From Verrucomicrobiales bacterium (GTDB lineage: Bacteria > Verrucomicrobiota > Verrucomicrobiia > Limisphaerales > J093), in the NCBI GenBank assembly GCA_024233305.1, contig JACKPV010000025.1:1-64000 (forward strand): a stretch of 64,000 nt of DNA. Direction: 5' to 3'. The position numbers and the translations under genes were made by a program. Shown here piece after piece: positions 8,234 through 16,850 of the stretch (its first letter is position 1; each line of letters opens with the position of its first letter). A model generated the notes under the pieces. The model ran no database searches. It was not told where the DNA came from and saw only the letters and a program-made list of their open reading frames with translations.

Positions 8234-8878
8234 ATGGAATCCGACTGGGCGCGCGAACATCTCCAGACCATCCGCACCTTGATGGAGCGCATGGCGGTTT
8301 ATCGACGGACGTTGGCCCCGATGACGCTGACAGCCGGGATCTTCGGGGTGATCGCCGGCGCGCTGGGCTGGGTGCTGCCGGTGAGCGGAGCGCGGGCTTT
8401 TGTCGGCTATTGGCTGGCAGTGGCCTTACTGGCAAGTGTGACGGCACTGCTCATCGTCCGCCGTCAGGCATTGCGGGCGCACGAGCCTTTTTGGTCGCCC
8501 CCGACGCGGCGGGTTGGACAAGCCGCGGCCCTGCCCCTGTTCGCCGGTTTTGCGGTCGGGCTCGGGGCGTGGTGGCATCTCTCGGACGGGACGGGAAGCG
8601 CGGCGGCGGGCGGGCTGGCGGTGCCGTTCTGGCTGCCGTGTCTGTGGATCGTGCTCTACGGCTGCGCCGTGCATGCGGCCGGTTTCTTCATGCCGCGGGG
8701 CATCCGGCTTTTTGGAGGAATTCTGGTGGTTCTGGGCTGTTTGCTCTACGCCTTCATCCGTCCGGACGCCCCCGACCCCCGGCTGAGCCACACCGTCATG
8801 GCGGGCTGCTTCGGCGGGCTTCACCTGGCCTACGGCCTCTACCTCCGCTTCACCGAACCCCGTGAATCTGCCGCGTGA
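8234..8878 (+). CDS. Multi-pass inner-membrane protein paired with a winged-helix regulator
   Basis: A 214-residue protein with a short charged N-terminus (about 30 residues) and roughly six hydrophobic segments (near 31-50, 57-75, 95-113, 131-150, 160-175 and 188-205). I recognise no enzyme motif. The stop overlaps the GTG start of the regulator gene (GTGA at 8875-8878), so the two are coupled. Small membrane proteins co-transcribed with HTH_34-type regulators are common in several phyla but their function is unknown. The operator palindrome almost touches the start codon, so the transcript may be leaderless or nearly so; an alternative start at 8282 would remove the soluble N-terminus. Confidence 0.75.
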   Translation: MESDWAREHLQTIRTLMERMAVYRRTLAPMTLTAGIFGVIAGALGWVLPVSGARAFVGYWLAVALLASVTALLIVRRQALRAHEPFWSPPTRRVGQAAALPLFAGFAVGLGAWWHLSDGTGSAAAGGLAVPFWLPCLWIVLYGCAVHAAGFFMPRGIRLFGGILVVLGCLLYAFIRPDAPDPRLSHTVMAGCFGGLHLAYGLYLRFTEPRESAA

Positions 8879-9183
8879 ATCCCGAACCTTTCCTCCAGCT
8901 CGACCGGGTCATCCACGAGAAGGGACGGCTCTCGATCATGTCGTTGCTGGCGGCCTCGCGCGAACTGGCATTCACCGAACTCCGCGAGACGCTGCGGATG
9001 ACCGACGGCAACCTCACCCAGCACCTGCGCACCCTGCAGCAAGCCGGCTACGTCGCCATCACCAAATCGGTCCAGAAACGGCGGCCCCTGACCACCTGTT
9101 CGCTGACGAAGGACGGTCGGACCGCCTTCGGCAATTACCTGAACCTGCTCGAACAAATCGTCCGGCAAACGCGTGAAATCTGA
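8875..9183 (+). CDS. Winged-helix transcriptional regulator (HTH_34/MarR-like)
   Basis: A 102-residue DNA-binding protein consisting of little more than one winged helix: helices with IMSLLAASRELAFTELRE, a recognition helix in MTDGNLTQHLRTLQQAGY, and a wing around KSVQKRRPLTTCSLTKDG. This layout (about 100 residues, D-G-N-L-x-x-H-L recognition motif) is typical of the HTH_34 winged-helix family, which usually acts as a small repressor. It begins with GTG overlapping the upstream stop. It probably binds the ACTTTG-type palindromes at 8211-8227 and 9221-9235, thereby controlling its own operon and the ispH group; this is inferred from position only. Confidence 0.85.
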   Translation: MNPEPFLQLDRVIHEKGRLSIMSLLAASRELAFTELRETLRMTDGNLTQHLRTLQQAGYVAITKSVQKRRPLTTCSLTKDGRTAFGNYLNLLEQIVRQTREI

Positions 9184-9220
9184 ACGCCCACACCCGAAGC
9201 CGGGTCCCTTTGTTCAGAAG

Positions 9221-9235
9221 CTTTGCAATACAAAG
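9221..9235. promoter_or_regulatory. Second copy of the palindromic operator, CTTTG-N5-CAAAG
   Basis: CTTTG (9221-9225) and CAAAG (9231-9235) are separated by CAATA and followed by T, matching 13 of 17 positions of the copy at 8211-8227 in arms and spacing. It lies 45 bp before the ispH start, in the only spacer between the regulator gene and ispH, and so probably controls the promoter of ispH and the two membrane-protein genes after it. Confidence 0.58.
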
Positions 9236-9279
9236 TCTGCAAACCGTGAACCGCATCCCTCGAACGAAAGCCTGATGCC

Positions 9280-10203
9280 ATGAGAATCATCCGTGCCTCC
9301 CATCTCGGAATGTGCTTCGGCGTGCGCGACGCCATCGCCATCGCCGCCCGCGAAGCCCGCCAGCAACCGGTCACCGTCCTCGGTCAGCTCGTCCACAACC
9401 CGGTGGTCGTGGGCGACCTCCGCCAACGCGGCGTTCAGGTCGCCGACACCCCCGAGGCGGTCCACACGAGCACCGTGCTGATCAGCGCTCACGGCGCCTC
9501 GGACAAGGCCCGCGGCGCTCTGGCGCAGCAGGGCCTGCGCGTCGTCGAGACCACCTGCCCGCTCGTGCATCATGCCCACCAGGCGCTCCAACGGCTCATC
9601 GACCAGGGATGTCATCCCGTCGTCATCGGCAAGCGCGGCCACGTCGAGGTGCGCGGCCTCACGGAAGATCTGCCGGTGTGCGACATCGTGTTGAGCGAGG
9701 CGGACATCGCCGCCATGGAGGAACGTCCGCGGTTCGGCGTCGTGGCCCAAACGACGCAGCCGGTGGACCGCGTCGACGCGTTGGTGAACGCCTTGCGGCG
9801 GCGCTTTCCCAGGGCGGAAGTGCGCTTCGCCGACACGGTCTGCCGCCCGACCAAGCAACGCCAGGCAGCCGCCATCCGCCTGGCCCGGGCGTGCGATGTC
9901 GTGGTCGTCGTGGGCGGGACGAACAGCAACAACACCCGCGAACTCGCCGAAACTTGCCGCCGCCATTGCGCCAGGGTGCATCGGGTGGAAGCGGCGGATG
10001 AAGTTCAGGCGGCATGGTTCCGCCACGACGACATCGTCGGGATCACCGCCGGAACGTCGACGCCGGACGTCACGATCACGGCGGTCGAGCGCCGACTGGA
10101 TCAGTTGGGCGCCGGCTGGGAACGGGTCGCGCCGGAGCCAACGCCCGCCTGGGAAGCCGGGTCGTCGCGCGAAGAGGAGCTGGTAACCGCCGGACGGCAT
10201 TGA
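9280..10203 (+). CDS. ispH: 4-hydroxy-3-methylbut-2-enyl diphosphate reductase
   Basis: Last enzyme of the MEP pathway: reduces HMBPP to IPP and DMAPP with an iron-sulfur cluster. 307 residues, normal for the family. All landmarks are visible: the first cluster Cys in GMCFGV, His in QLVHNPVV, His in SAHGAS, the second Cys in TTCPLVH, His and the proton-relay Glu in GHVEVRG, the Thr of QTTQPVD, and the third Cys in DTVCRPTKQRQ, followed by GGTNSNNT. The C-terminal 30 residues after the core are extra and acidic. It is followed after 6 bases by a membrane-protein gene and preceded by a copy of the CTTTG-N5-CAAAG operator, an unusual control context for a housekeeping enzyme. Confidence 0.95.
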   Translation: MRIIRASHLGMCFGVRDAIAIAAREARQQPVTVLGQLVHNPVVVGDLRQRGVQVADTPEAVHTSTVLISAHGASDKARGALAQQGLRVVETTCPLVHHAHQALQRLIDQGCHPVVIGKRGHVEVRGLTEDLPVCDIVLSEADIAAMEERPRFGVVAQTTQPVDRVDALVNALRRRFPRAEVRFADTVCRPTKQRQAAAIRLARACDVVVVVGGTNSNNTRELAETCRRHCARVHRVEAADEVQAAWFRHDDIVGITAGTSTPDVTITAVERRLDQLGAGWERVAPEPTPAWEAGSSREEELVTAGRH

Positions 10204-10209
10204 GATGTC

Positions 10210-10962
10210 ATGCGAACGACTCCGGAAGGCAACGGGACCGCGGGCGTGCGCTCGCGGCTGGTGATGGTGATCGTCTACGCGGTGGCGATGGCGTGGGTGG
10301 AAGCTGCAGTCGTTCTCGATCTGCGCACGTTGATCGGTCAATACAATCCTGCCCTGCCGGCGCGGGGAGAAATGAGCCGGCACTTGCTGCTGGCCGAGTG
10401 CATCCGCGAGGCGGCGACGTTGACGATGCTGTTCGCCGTTGGCTGGCTGGCCGGCCGTTCGTGGCGGAGCCGGCTGGGCGCGGGGGTGATGGCCTTCGGC
10501 CTCTGGGACATCGGTTACTACCTTTTCCTCGTGCCGCTGACCGGCTGGCCGACCTCGCCGGCGGACTGGGACATCCTCTTCCTGCTGCCGCTCCCCTGGT
10601 GGGGACCGGTCTGGGCGCCGGCGAGCATCGCCGTGCTGATGATCCTGGGAGGTGGGACGGTCTTTCTGTGCGACACCCCGGAGACGCCCTGCTGGCCGCG
10701 GCCCTGGGCGGTGACCGCGGCAGGGGTCGGCGCCGGACTTGCATTGCTGGTGTTCATGAGCGAAGCGCTCCGGGCCCTGCCAACGGACGAAGCGCCGCCG
10801 CTGGGCCGGATGCCGGCGGAGTTCGAGACACTGGCATTCCTGGCGGCGCTGAGTTTGATGGCCGTCCCGGTGGTGGAACTGGCCTTGCGAGGACGCTGCC
10901 CGCACAGAACACCCCCACCGTCTTCCGCCCGCGATTTCTTACCCGCTACCGACCCTGAATGA
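10210..10962 (+). CDS. Multi-pass membrane protein of unknown function
   Basis: A 250-residue integral membrane protein with about six hydrophobic segments (near 17-36, 62-80, 88-108, 130-150, 165-183 and 210-228) and Trp/Pro-rich loops. A GLWDIGYYLF block near residue 96 is the most distinctive piece, but I cannot assign a family. It starts 6 bp after ispH, and its stop overlaps the first possible start of the next gene (ATGA at 10959-10962), so ispH and both membrane proteins look like one transcript. The C-terminal tail is hydrophilic and Pro/Arg-rich. Confidence 0.75.
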   Translation: MRTTPEGNGTAGVRSRLVMVIVYAVAMAWVEAAVVLDLRTLIGQYNPALPARGEMSRHLLLAECIREAATLTMLFAVGWLAGRSWRSRLGAGVMAFGLWDIGYYLFLVPLTGWPTSPADWDILFLLPLPWWGPVWAPASIAVLMILGGGTVFLCDTPETPCWPRPWAVTAAGVGAGLALLVFMSEALRALPTDEAPPLGRMPAEFETLAFLAALSLMAVPVVELALRGRCPHRTPPPSSARDFLPATDPE

Positions 10963-12428
10963 TCTCCGGGAGACGACTCATGAACGAATCGACCAAACCC
11001 GTGTTGCGAATCGTGCCGATCAGTCTGGGACTGGGGCTCGGCGGCGATCTGCTGCTGCGCGCCCCGGTCCAGGGGGTGAACCTGACGTTGTGGCTGGTGG
11101 CGCTGACCCTTGTGCTGCTGGTCGGAATCCCCCGCCCCACCGGACCCGAACGCCCCGCCGCGCATCCCTGGCTGTGGGCGTTTGGCGGATTCGCGTTGCT
11201 GTTCTCGTGGCGAAGCGCGGACGCCCTCCGCGGGTTGAACGTGCTGACCGGTTTCGTGCTGCTCGCCTGGGCGGTGGCCCGCAGCCGGGGGATCACCCTG
11301 CGGTTGGGAGGGGTGACCGACCATTTCCGGCGTCTCGCGGGGTGGGGAGTGGAGGTGATCCTCGGCACGTTCCCAATGCTGCTGGCCTGCCTGCCGCAGC
11401 CCGGCGAAACGGCGACTTCGCGCTGGCGCCAATGGGGTCGGGCGCTGGTGGGAGTGCTGCTCGCTCTGCCGCTGTTGCTCGTTTTCGGGAGGTTGCTCAC
11501 TTCGGCGGACGTTGCCTTCGAGGGTTGGATACGGCAGTTGGTACAGGTCGATTTTCCCAAGGTTGTGTCGCATGTCATCCTGACCGGCTTCTTCGGCTGG
11601 ATCGCCTGCGGAGTGCTTGGTTCCATGCTGCCGGAACCTGCCGGCCGCAGGCGCGCGTTCAGTGTGCCCCGCTTCGTGCGGCTCGGCCCGATCGAAACCG
11701 GTGTGGCCCTGGGCTTGGTCGACCTGCTTTTTCTCGCGTTCGTCGTCTTCCAGGTGCGATACCTTTTCGGCGGACCCGAACTGGTCGAGACCACCGTCGG
11801 GCTGACGTACGCCGAGTATGCGCGGCGGGGCTTCTTCGAACTGGTGGCGGTGGTGGCGCTGGCCGTGCCGGTCCTGCTGGCCGCCGACTGGCTGCTCGCA
11901 GAGGGAGACCGGCGATGGTACCGCGGGTTGGCCGGCCTGATGATCGGTTTGCTCGGGGTGATGCTGGTCTCCGCAGCGTGGAGGATGCGCCTCTACCAGC
12001 AGGCCTATGGCTGGACCGAACTGCGGTTCCACGTGAATGCCTTCATGATCTGGCTGGCGATGGTGCTGGCCTGGTTCGCAGCGACCGTCCTGACCGGAAG
12101 AAGGGAACGCTTCACCTTCGGCGCCATCGCCGGGGCCATGGTCCTGGTGCTGTCATTGAACCTGGTGAATCCCCAGGCCCGGGTGGCGGAACAGAATCTC
12201 GCGCGGGCGGTGGCGGGTGAACCGCTGGACGTCGAATACCTGGGCCAACTGGGACCGGACGCCATCCCGACGATGATCCGGTTTCTGCCGATGATCCCGC
12301 GCGCCGAGTCCGCATCCCTTCGTGCCATGCTTGATGAACGCAGCGCTCGCAGTTCGGATGACTGGCGCGGATGGACCTGGGCACGCCACGCGGCCGAGAA
12401 CGCTTTGCGGGCAATGGAATCGAGGTGA
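10959..12428 (+). CDS. DUF4173-family integral membrane protein
   Basis: A 489-residue protein with about ten transmembrane segments and a hydrophilic C-terminal domain of about 90 residues. The block VGLTYAEYARRGFFELV near residue 285, followed by a membrane helix, is characteristic of DUF4173/DUF4153-type membrane proteins, whose function is unknown and which often occur beside small winged-helix regulators, as here. Two starts are possible: ATG 10959 overlapping the upstream stop, or ATG 10980 with a GGGAG sequence upstream. It is the last gene of the ispH unit and converges on the RND operon. Confidence 0.78.
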   Translation: MISGRRLMNESTKPVLRIVPISLGLGLGGDLLLRAPVQGVNLTLWLVALTLVLLVGIPRPTGPERPAAHPWLWAFGGFALLFSWRSADALRGLNVLTGFVLLAWAVARSRGITLRLGGVTDHFRRLAGWGVEVILGTFPMLLACLPQPGETATSRWRQWGRALVGVLLALPLLLVFGRLLTSADVAFEGWIRQLVQVDFPKVVSHVILTGFFGWIACGVLGSMLPEPAGRRRAFSVPRFVRLGPIETGVALGLVDLLFLAFVVFQVRYLFGGPELVETTVGLTYAEYARRGFFELVAVVALAVPVLLAADWLLAEGDRRWYRGLAGLMIGLLGVMLVSAAWRMRLYQQAYGWTELRFHVNAFMIWLAMVLAWFAATVLTGRRERFTFGAIAGAMVLVLSLNLVNPQARVAEQNLARAVAGEPLDVEYLGQLGPDAIPTMIRFLPMIPRAESASLRAMLDERSARSSDDWRGWTWARHAAENALRAMESR

Positions 12429-12435
12429 TTCAGGC

Positions 12436-12520
12436 GGCCGGAACCCGGCCCCGTGACCTCGGAAATCCGAAGCGGATCTGGTGCCTGCGACTACCTCGGT
12501 TCGCGAGGAGCGAAGCGAAC
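12436..12520. terminator. Hairpins between convergent genes, possible transcript end
   Basis: GGCCGG (12436-12441) pairs with CCGGCC (12445-12450) around a 3-base loop, and GTTCGC (12499-12504) pairs with GCGAAC (12515-12520). They sit in the 100 bp between the DUF4173 gene and the stop of the convergent RND permease. Neither is followed by a clear T-run, so factor-independent termination is only suggested. Confidence 0.35.
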
Positions 12521-12531
12521 GCAACGTCGTT

Positions 12532-15500
12532 TCACACCGCCTCGACCGGCGTGGGGGCCGGCGCATCCGCCGGCCTGGCCGCCGGTTGTCTACCGCTGAG
12601 CAGGATATAAACGACCGGCACCACGAACAGCGTAAGGAAGGTGGAGGTGGTCATGCCGCCAACGACCGCCACACCGAGCGCGCGCCGACTGATGGTGGCT
12701 TCGCCGAGACCGAGAGCCACCGGCAGGATGCCCACGATGGTGGCGACAGCGGTCATGAGGATCGGGCGCAACCGGGTGCGTCCGGCATCGAGCATGGCAT
12801 CGACGGCATTGGCGCCCCGGGCCATGCGCTGGTTGGCGAACTCGACCAGCAGGATCGAGTTCTTGGTCACCAACCCCAGCAACAACACGAGGCCGATCAG
12901 GCTGTAGACGTTCAGCGTCATGGCCGGAATTTCCGGCAGGTGCGTGGTCAGCCAGGCCAGCGGTTTCGGCAGTTGATCGAGCGGCGCGTAAAACTTGATC
13001 AGGGCGAACTGGTTCACCATCGAGAGGAGCCAGATGCCACCGAACGCGCCGAACAGCGCCAGCGGCAGGGCGAGCATGATGGTGAACGGATGGCGCAGGC
13101 TCTCGAACTGGGCGGCCAGCACCATGTAGATGATCAGCACGGCGAGCACGAACGTCCGCAGGGATTCCGCGCCGCCTTCCTGGATCTCGTCGGCCTCGCC
13201 CGTCCACCGGAAGGAGACATCCGGTGGCAGGACGCGCGCCAGGATGGCCTCGGTGCGGGTGACCGCTTCACCCAGTGACACCCCCTGCACCTGGGACGCG
13301 ATGGTGACGGCCCGCTGCCGGGCAAAACGGTTGATCGCGTTGGCGCTGCCGCTCTGGACCGGCTGGATGAAGCTGGACAGCTTGACGAGGTTGCCCGCCC
13401 CGTTGCGCACGTAGATGTCCTCCATCGAGGGCGGGGCCAGGCGATCGTCGCGCTGCAACTGGGCGATGACCTTGTATTCCTTGCCGGCCCGGTTGTAGCG
13501 CGCGAGGTCGACGCCGCCCCAGAGAATCTGCAGGGCCTCGGACATGTCGCGCACGCTGACCCCCTGGCTGGCGGCGAGGTCGCGGTCGAAGCGGAGCGAA
13601 AGCTGCGGTTGCTCGAAGTTCAGGTTCAATCGCGGCTGGGCCACGAAACCCGCCTGGATGAGTTCGTTGCGCACCTGCTTCGCGACCACCTCGAGCCGGG
13701 CGAGGTCCGGTCCCTGGAGCACCAGTTGGTATTGCTCGCCGAAGTTCGCCGCCTTGGGAAGGATGGCCACCGCCTGCGCGCCCTTGATCTCGTTGATCAA
13801 CCGCGTGAACATCGACCCCATCGCGCCGGGGCGCGCCAGTTCGATGGCGGTGCGTCGCTCGCCCGGCTTGAGCTTGGCAAACACAATGCCGAAGTCGGAC
13901 TCCCCCGGAGCGCCCCGCGCAAGGGCCACCGCGGAAAACGCGCCGCTGACCTCCGGGTAGCTCCGGAAGATGTCTTCCGCCTGGCGCACGATCCCGTCTG
14001 TGTATTCGGTGGTCGAGCCTTCGGGCGCGAAGATGATCGCGAACACATAACCCTTGTCGTCGTCGGGGAGGAATTCGCGCGGCAGCGCCTTCGCCCAGAA
14101 GCCGGTGATCCCGAGGGTGGCCAGCGCGAGGAGGACCACCACGGCCTTGCGGCGCACCGCCCAGGCGAGGGTGCGGTTGTAGCGCTCCTCGACCGCCTTG
14201 AAGCCGCGCTCGAGCCAGTTGTAGAGCTTCCCGTGTTTCCCCGGGGGGCGGAGGATTCGCGCGCACATGGTGGGCGTGAGGGTCAGCGCGACGAACGCCG
14301 AGATCGCCACCGCGCCGGCCGTGGCGAAGGCAAACTCGCGGAAGAGGATGCCAGTCGAACTGGCCTGGAAGGCGATGGGGACGAACACCACCACCAGGGT
14401 GATCGTGATCGCGATCACGGCGGCGGTGATTTCCTTGACGCCCTTGACCGCGGCCTCGAGCGGCGACATGCCCTCCTCGACGTGGCGGTAGATGTTCTCG
14501 AGGACCACGATGGCGTCGTCCACCACCACCCCGACCGCCAGCACCAGGGCCAGCAGGGTGAGCAGGTTGACGCTGTAACCGAGGATCGAAAGCAGAGCAA
14601 ACACCCCCACCAACGACACCGGCACCGCCAGCATCGGGATGATGGTCGAATAGAAGTTGCGCAAGAACAGCAGCATCACCAGGAGCACCAGCGCAAAGGC
14701 GATGAACACCGTTTCCTGCACCTCGCGGATCGCCTTCTTCACGTAGGTCGAGGAATCGTAGGCAATCTCGACCTTCACACTCTGCGGCAGCCGGGGCTTG
14801 ATCTGCTCGATCTCGGCGAGGACTCGGTCGGCCACCTCGACGGCGTTGGCCTCGGATTGCTTGACCACCCCCAGCCCCACCGACGGGTTGCCGTTGAACC
14901 GGGCGACCGAGTTCTCGTCCTCGACGCCGAACTCGACCGTGGCAACCTCCCGCAAACGAACGGGCGCGCCATCAAGGTAGCGGATGACCAGTTGCTCGAA
15001 TTCCTCGGGCCGGCTGATCTTCCCCAGCGCCCGCACGGTCATCTCGCGGTCGAGGTTCTCGAGGCTTCCGGCCGGCAGCTCGACGCTGTCGACGGCCAGC
15101 ACGCGACGGATGTCGGCGGCGGTGACTCCGGCCGCGGCCATGCGGCTGGCGTCGAGCCGGATGCGGATGGCCTGGCGCTTTTCGCCTCCGAGATTGATGC
15201 CCCCCACCCCGGGCACCGTTTGCAGGCGGTCCTTGAACTCACGCTCGGCAAGGTCGGTCAGTTCGAGCGTGGTGTAGTCCTCGCTGTAAAGGGCAACCCA
15301 CATGACCTCCTGGGCGTTGGCGTCCTGCTTCGCGACGATGGGTTCCTCGATGTCCTGCGGCATCCGCCCGCGGGCCCGCGCAATCCGGTCCCGCACGTCC
15401 TGCGCCGCGACATCGATGGGCACGTCGAGGTTGAAGCGAACCGTGACGATGCTGACCTCGTCGCGCGAGATCGAGGTCAGGGTCTTGATGCCGGGAATGG

Positions 15501-15717
15501 TGTTGATCTCCTGTTCGAGCCGTTCGGTCACCTCGGTCTCCATGACCTCGCTGTTCGCGCCGAGGTAGATCGTGGTCACGGTCACGATGGGTGGGTCGAC
15601 GTCCGGCAGTTCGCGCACCGGCAAACGGAGATAGCCGACCACGCCGAAGAGCACGATCAGCAGGTTGAGCATGACCGCGAAGATGGGCCGGCGGATGCAG
15701 AACTCGGGAAGACTCAT
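12532..15717 (-). CDS. RND-family multidrug efflux permease (HAE1 type, AcrB/MexB-like)
   Basis: Inner-membrane proton/drug antiporter of a tripartite efflux pump, 1061 residues, the expected size. It begins MSLPEFCIRRPIFAVMLNLL, the usual first helix, and has two repeats of a large periplasmic porter/docking loop plus membrane helices. Helix 4 contains the proton-relay pair in VVVDDAIVVLENIYRH, and the partner Lys is in VTKNSILLVEFANQR of the second half. The start overlaps the adaptor stop by four bases (ATGA at 15714-15717). The operon order is TetR, outer-membrane factor, adaptor, permease. Substrates cannot be predicted from sequence; HAE1 pumps generally export hydrophobic or amphiphilic compounds. 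Confidence 0.95.
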   Translation of the reverse strand: MSLPEFCIRRPIFAVMLNLLIVLFGVVGYLRLPVRELPDVDPPIVTVTTIYLGANSEVMETEVTERLEQEINTIPGIKTLTSISRDEVSIVTVRFNLDVPIDVAAQDVRDRIARARGRMPQDIEEPIVAKQDANAQEVMWVALYSEDYTTLELTDLAEREFKDRLQTVPGVGGINLGGEKRQAIRIRLDASRMAAAGVTAADIRRVLAVDSVELPAGSLENLDREMTVRALGKISRPEEFEQLVIRYLDGAPVRLREVATVEFGVEDENSVARFNGNPSVGLGVVKQSEANAVEVADRVLAEIEQIKPRLPQSVKVEIAYDSSTYVKKAIREVQETVFIAFALVLLVMLLFLRNFYSTIIPMLAVPVSLVGVFALLSILGYSVNLLTLLALVLAVGVVVDDAIVVLENIYRHVEEGMSPLEAAVKGVKEITAAVIAITITLVVVFVPIAFQASSTGILFREFAFATAGAVAISAFVALTLTPTMCARILRPPGKHGKLYNWLERGFKAVEERYNRTLAWAVRRKAVVVLLALATLGITGFWAKALPREFLPDDDKGYVFAIIFAPEGSTTEYTDGIVRQAEDIFRSYPEVSGAFSAVALARGAPGESDFGIVFAKLKPGERRTAIELARPGAMGSMFTRLINEIKGAQAVAILPKAANFGEQYQLVLQGPDLARLEVVAKQVRNELIQAGFVAQPRLNLNFEQPQLSLRFDRDLAASQGVSVRDMSEALQILWGGVDLARYNRAGKEYKVIAQLQRDDRLAPPSMEDIYVRNGAGNLVKLSSFIQPVQSGSANAINRFARQRAVTIASQVQGVSLGEAVTRTEAILARVLPPDVSFRWTGEADEIQEGGAESLRTFVLAVLIIYMVLAAQFESLRHPFTIMLALPLALFGAFGGIWLLSMVNQFALIKFYAPLDQLPKPLAWLTTHLPEIPAMTLNVYSLIGLVLLLGLVTKNSILLVEFANQRMARGANAVDAMLDAGRTRLRPILMTAVATIVGILPVALGLGEATISRRALGVAVVGGMTTSTFLTLFVVPVVYILLSGRQPAARPADAPAPTPVEAV

Positions 15718-16850
15718 GAGCGTGGGTCGGCAGGGGATTCCCCGGCTTGGGCAGCCACCGCTTCGCCGGGTTGCGAGGCGACAGCGGAACCGTCGACGAT
15801 TTTCTGCAGGCCACTGACCACGATTTTCTGGCCGGGCTGCAGCCCCTGTACCACCTCGGCCCGGCCCGCCATGCGCTGGCCGAGCTTGATGCCCCGGAGG
15901 CGCGCCACCTCATTGGTGACGACATAGACGGCGAAACCCTCGAGCGAGGGCACGATGGCACGTTCCTCGATGACGACCGCGGCGGGCCGGGCGCCGGTGA
16001 TGGTCTCGACCCGGGCGAACATGCCCGGGCGCAGCACCCGGTCCGGATTCTCCGCCACCGCCCGCACCTCGACCGTGCGGGTGGCGGCATCGACCTGCGG
16101 ACTGATGAGATCGACGGCCCCGGGAAAACGACGCTCCGGAAACGCGGCCACGGAGAGTTCCATCTTCTGCCCCGTTTGCAGCCGGGCCAGATGCCGTTCC
16201 GGAACCTCGTAAACCACCTTGACCCGGGAATCGTCCGTCAGGGTCACCAGGGGTTCTCCGGTGGTGACGAACTGGCCGAGGCTGACGGCGCGCGGCCCGA
16301 GCACGCCGGCGAAGGGGGCCACGATCCGCATCTCGGCCACCCGCTTTTCGGCGAAGGCGAGCACGGCTTCCTTAAGCGTGACCTGGCTGCGCACCTGATC
16401 GATCTCCTGCTGCGAAATGGCGCGCGTGCCGGCGAGCTGTTCGACGCGCTCGGCGTTCTGCCGGGCGAGATCCAGATCGACCTTCGCCTGCTCCAGCTGC
16501 GCCTTCTCCTTGCGATCATCCAGTTCGAAGAGCGGCGCCCCGGCCTCCACCCGCTGGCCCTCGGTGAAATAGATGGCCTGTACCAATCCGGCCGCCTCGG
16601 GCATGACCGTCACCTGCTCGTTGGACTGAATCGTCCCCACCGCCGACAGCCGGTCCTCCACGGGAGCCGTCTGTACCTCGGCCACGGTCACCTCGACCGG
16701 CGGGGTCGGCGGGGGGCCGCCGCCTCCCGGTCCGCAGCCAACGGTCAACAGGCCGGCAAGGCCGGCGACCAACAGGCCAAACGTGCGGCCGTCCGATGCA
16801 TGGGGCATGGCCGCAAGGCGGGCTTCGCGGCGGGAGAGATGGGTCTTCAT
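15714..16850 (-). CDS. RND efflux periplasmic adaptor lipoprotein (membrane fusion protein)
   Basis: A 378-residue AcrA/MexA-type adaptor joining the permease to the outer-membrane channel. The N-terminus has a hydrophobic segment ending in a lipobox-like LLTVGC, so it is probably a lipoprotein, followed by a Gly/Pro-rich linker. Then come a lipoyl half (EAAGLVQAIYFTEGQ), a short coiled-coil hairpin rich in Glu/Gln/Arg, the second lipoyl half (PFAGVLGPRAVSLGQFV), a beta-barrel and the membrane-proximal domain. The ATG at 16850 is chosen because it overlaps the upstream stop (ATGA at 16847-16850); longer open frames run antisense-like into the outer-membrane factor gene. The C-terminal tail is Ala/Pro-rich. 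Confidence 0.93.
   Translation of the reverse strand: MKTHLSRREARLAAMPHASDGRTFGLLVAGLAGLLTVGCGPGGGGPPPTPPVEVTVAEVQTAPVEDRLSAVGTIQSNEQVTVMPEAAGLVQAIYFTEGQRVEAGAPLFELDDRKEKAQLEQAKVDLDLARQNAERVEQLAGTRAISQQEIDQVRSQVTLKEAVLAFAEKRVAEMRIVAPFAGVLGPRAVSLGQFVTTGEPLVTLTDDSRVKVVYEVPERHLARLQTGQKMELSVAAFPERRFPGAVDLISPQVDAATRTVEVRAVAENPDRVLRPGMFARVETITGARPAAVVIEERAIVPSLEGFAVYVVTNEVARLRGIKLGQRMAGRAEVVQGLQPGQKIVVSGLQKIVDGSAVASQPGEAVAAQAGESPADPRS

Noticed and set aside
13609..15927. Plus-strand open frame of about 770 codons across the RND permease
   Set aside because: Antisense shadow rich in His, Asp and Arg; the minus strand encodes a full RND permease.
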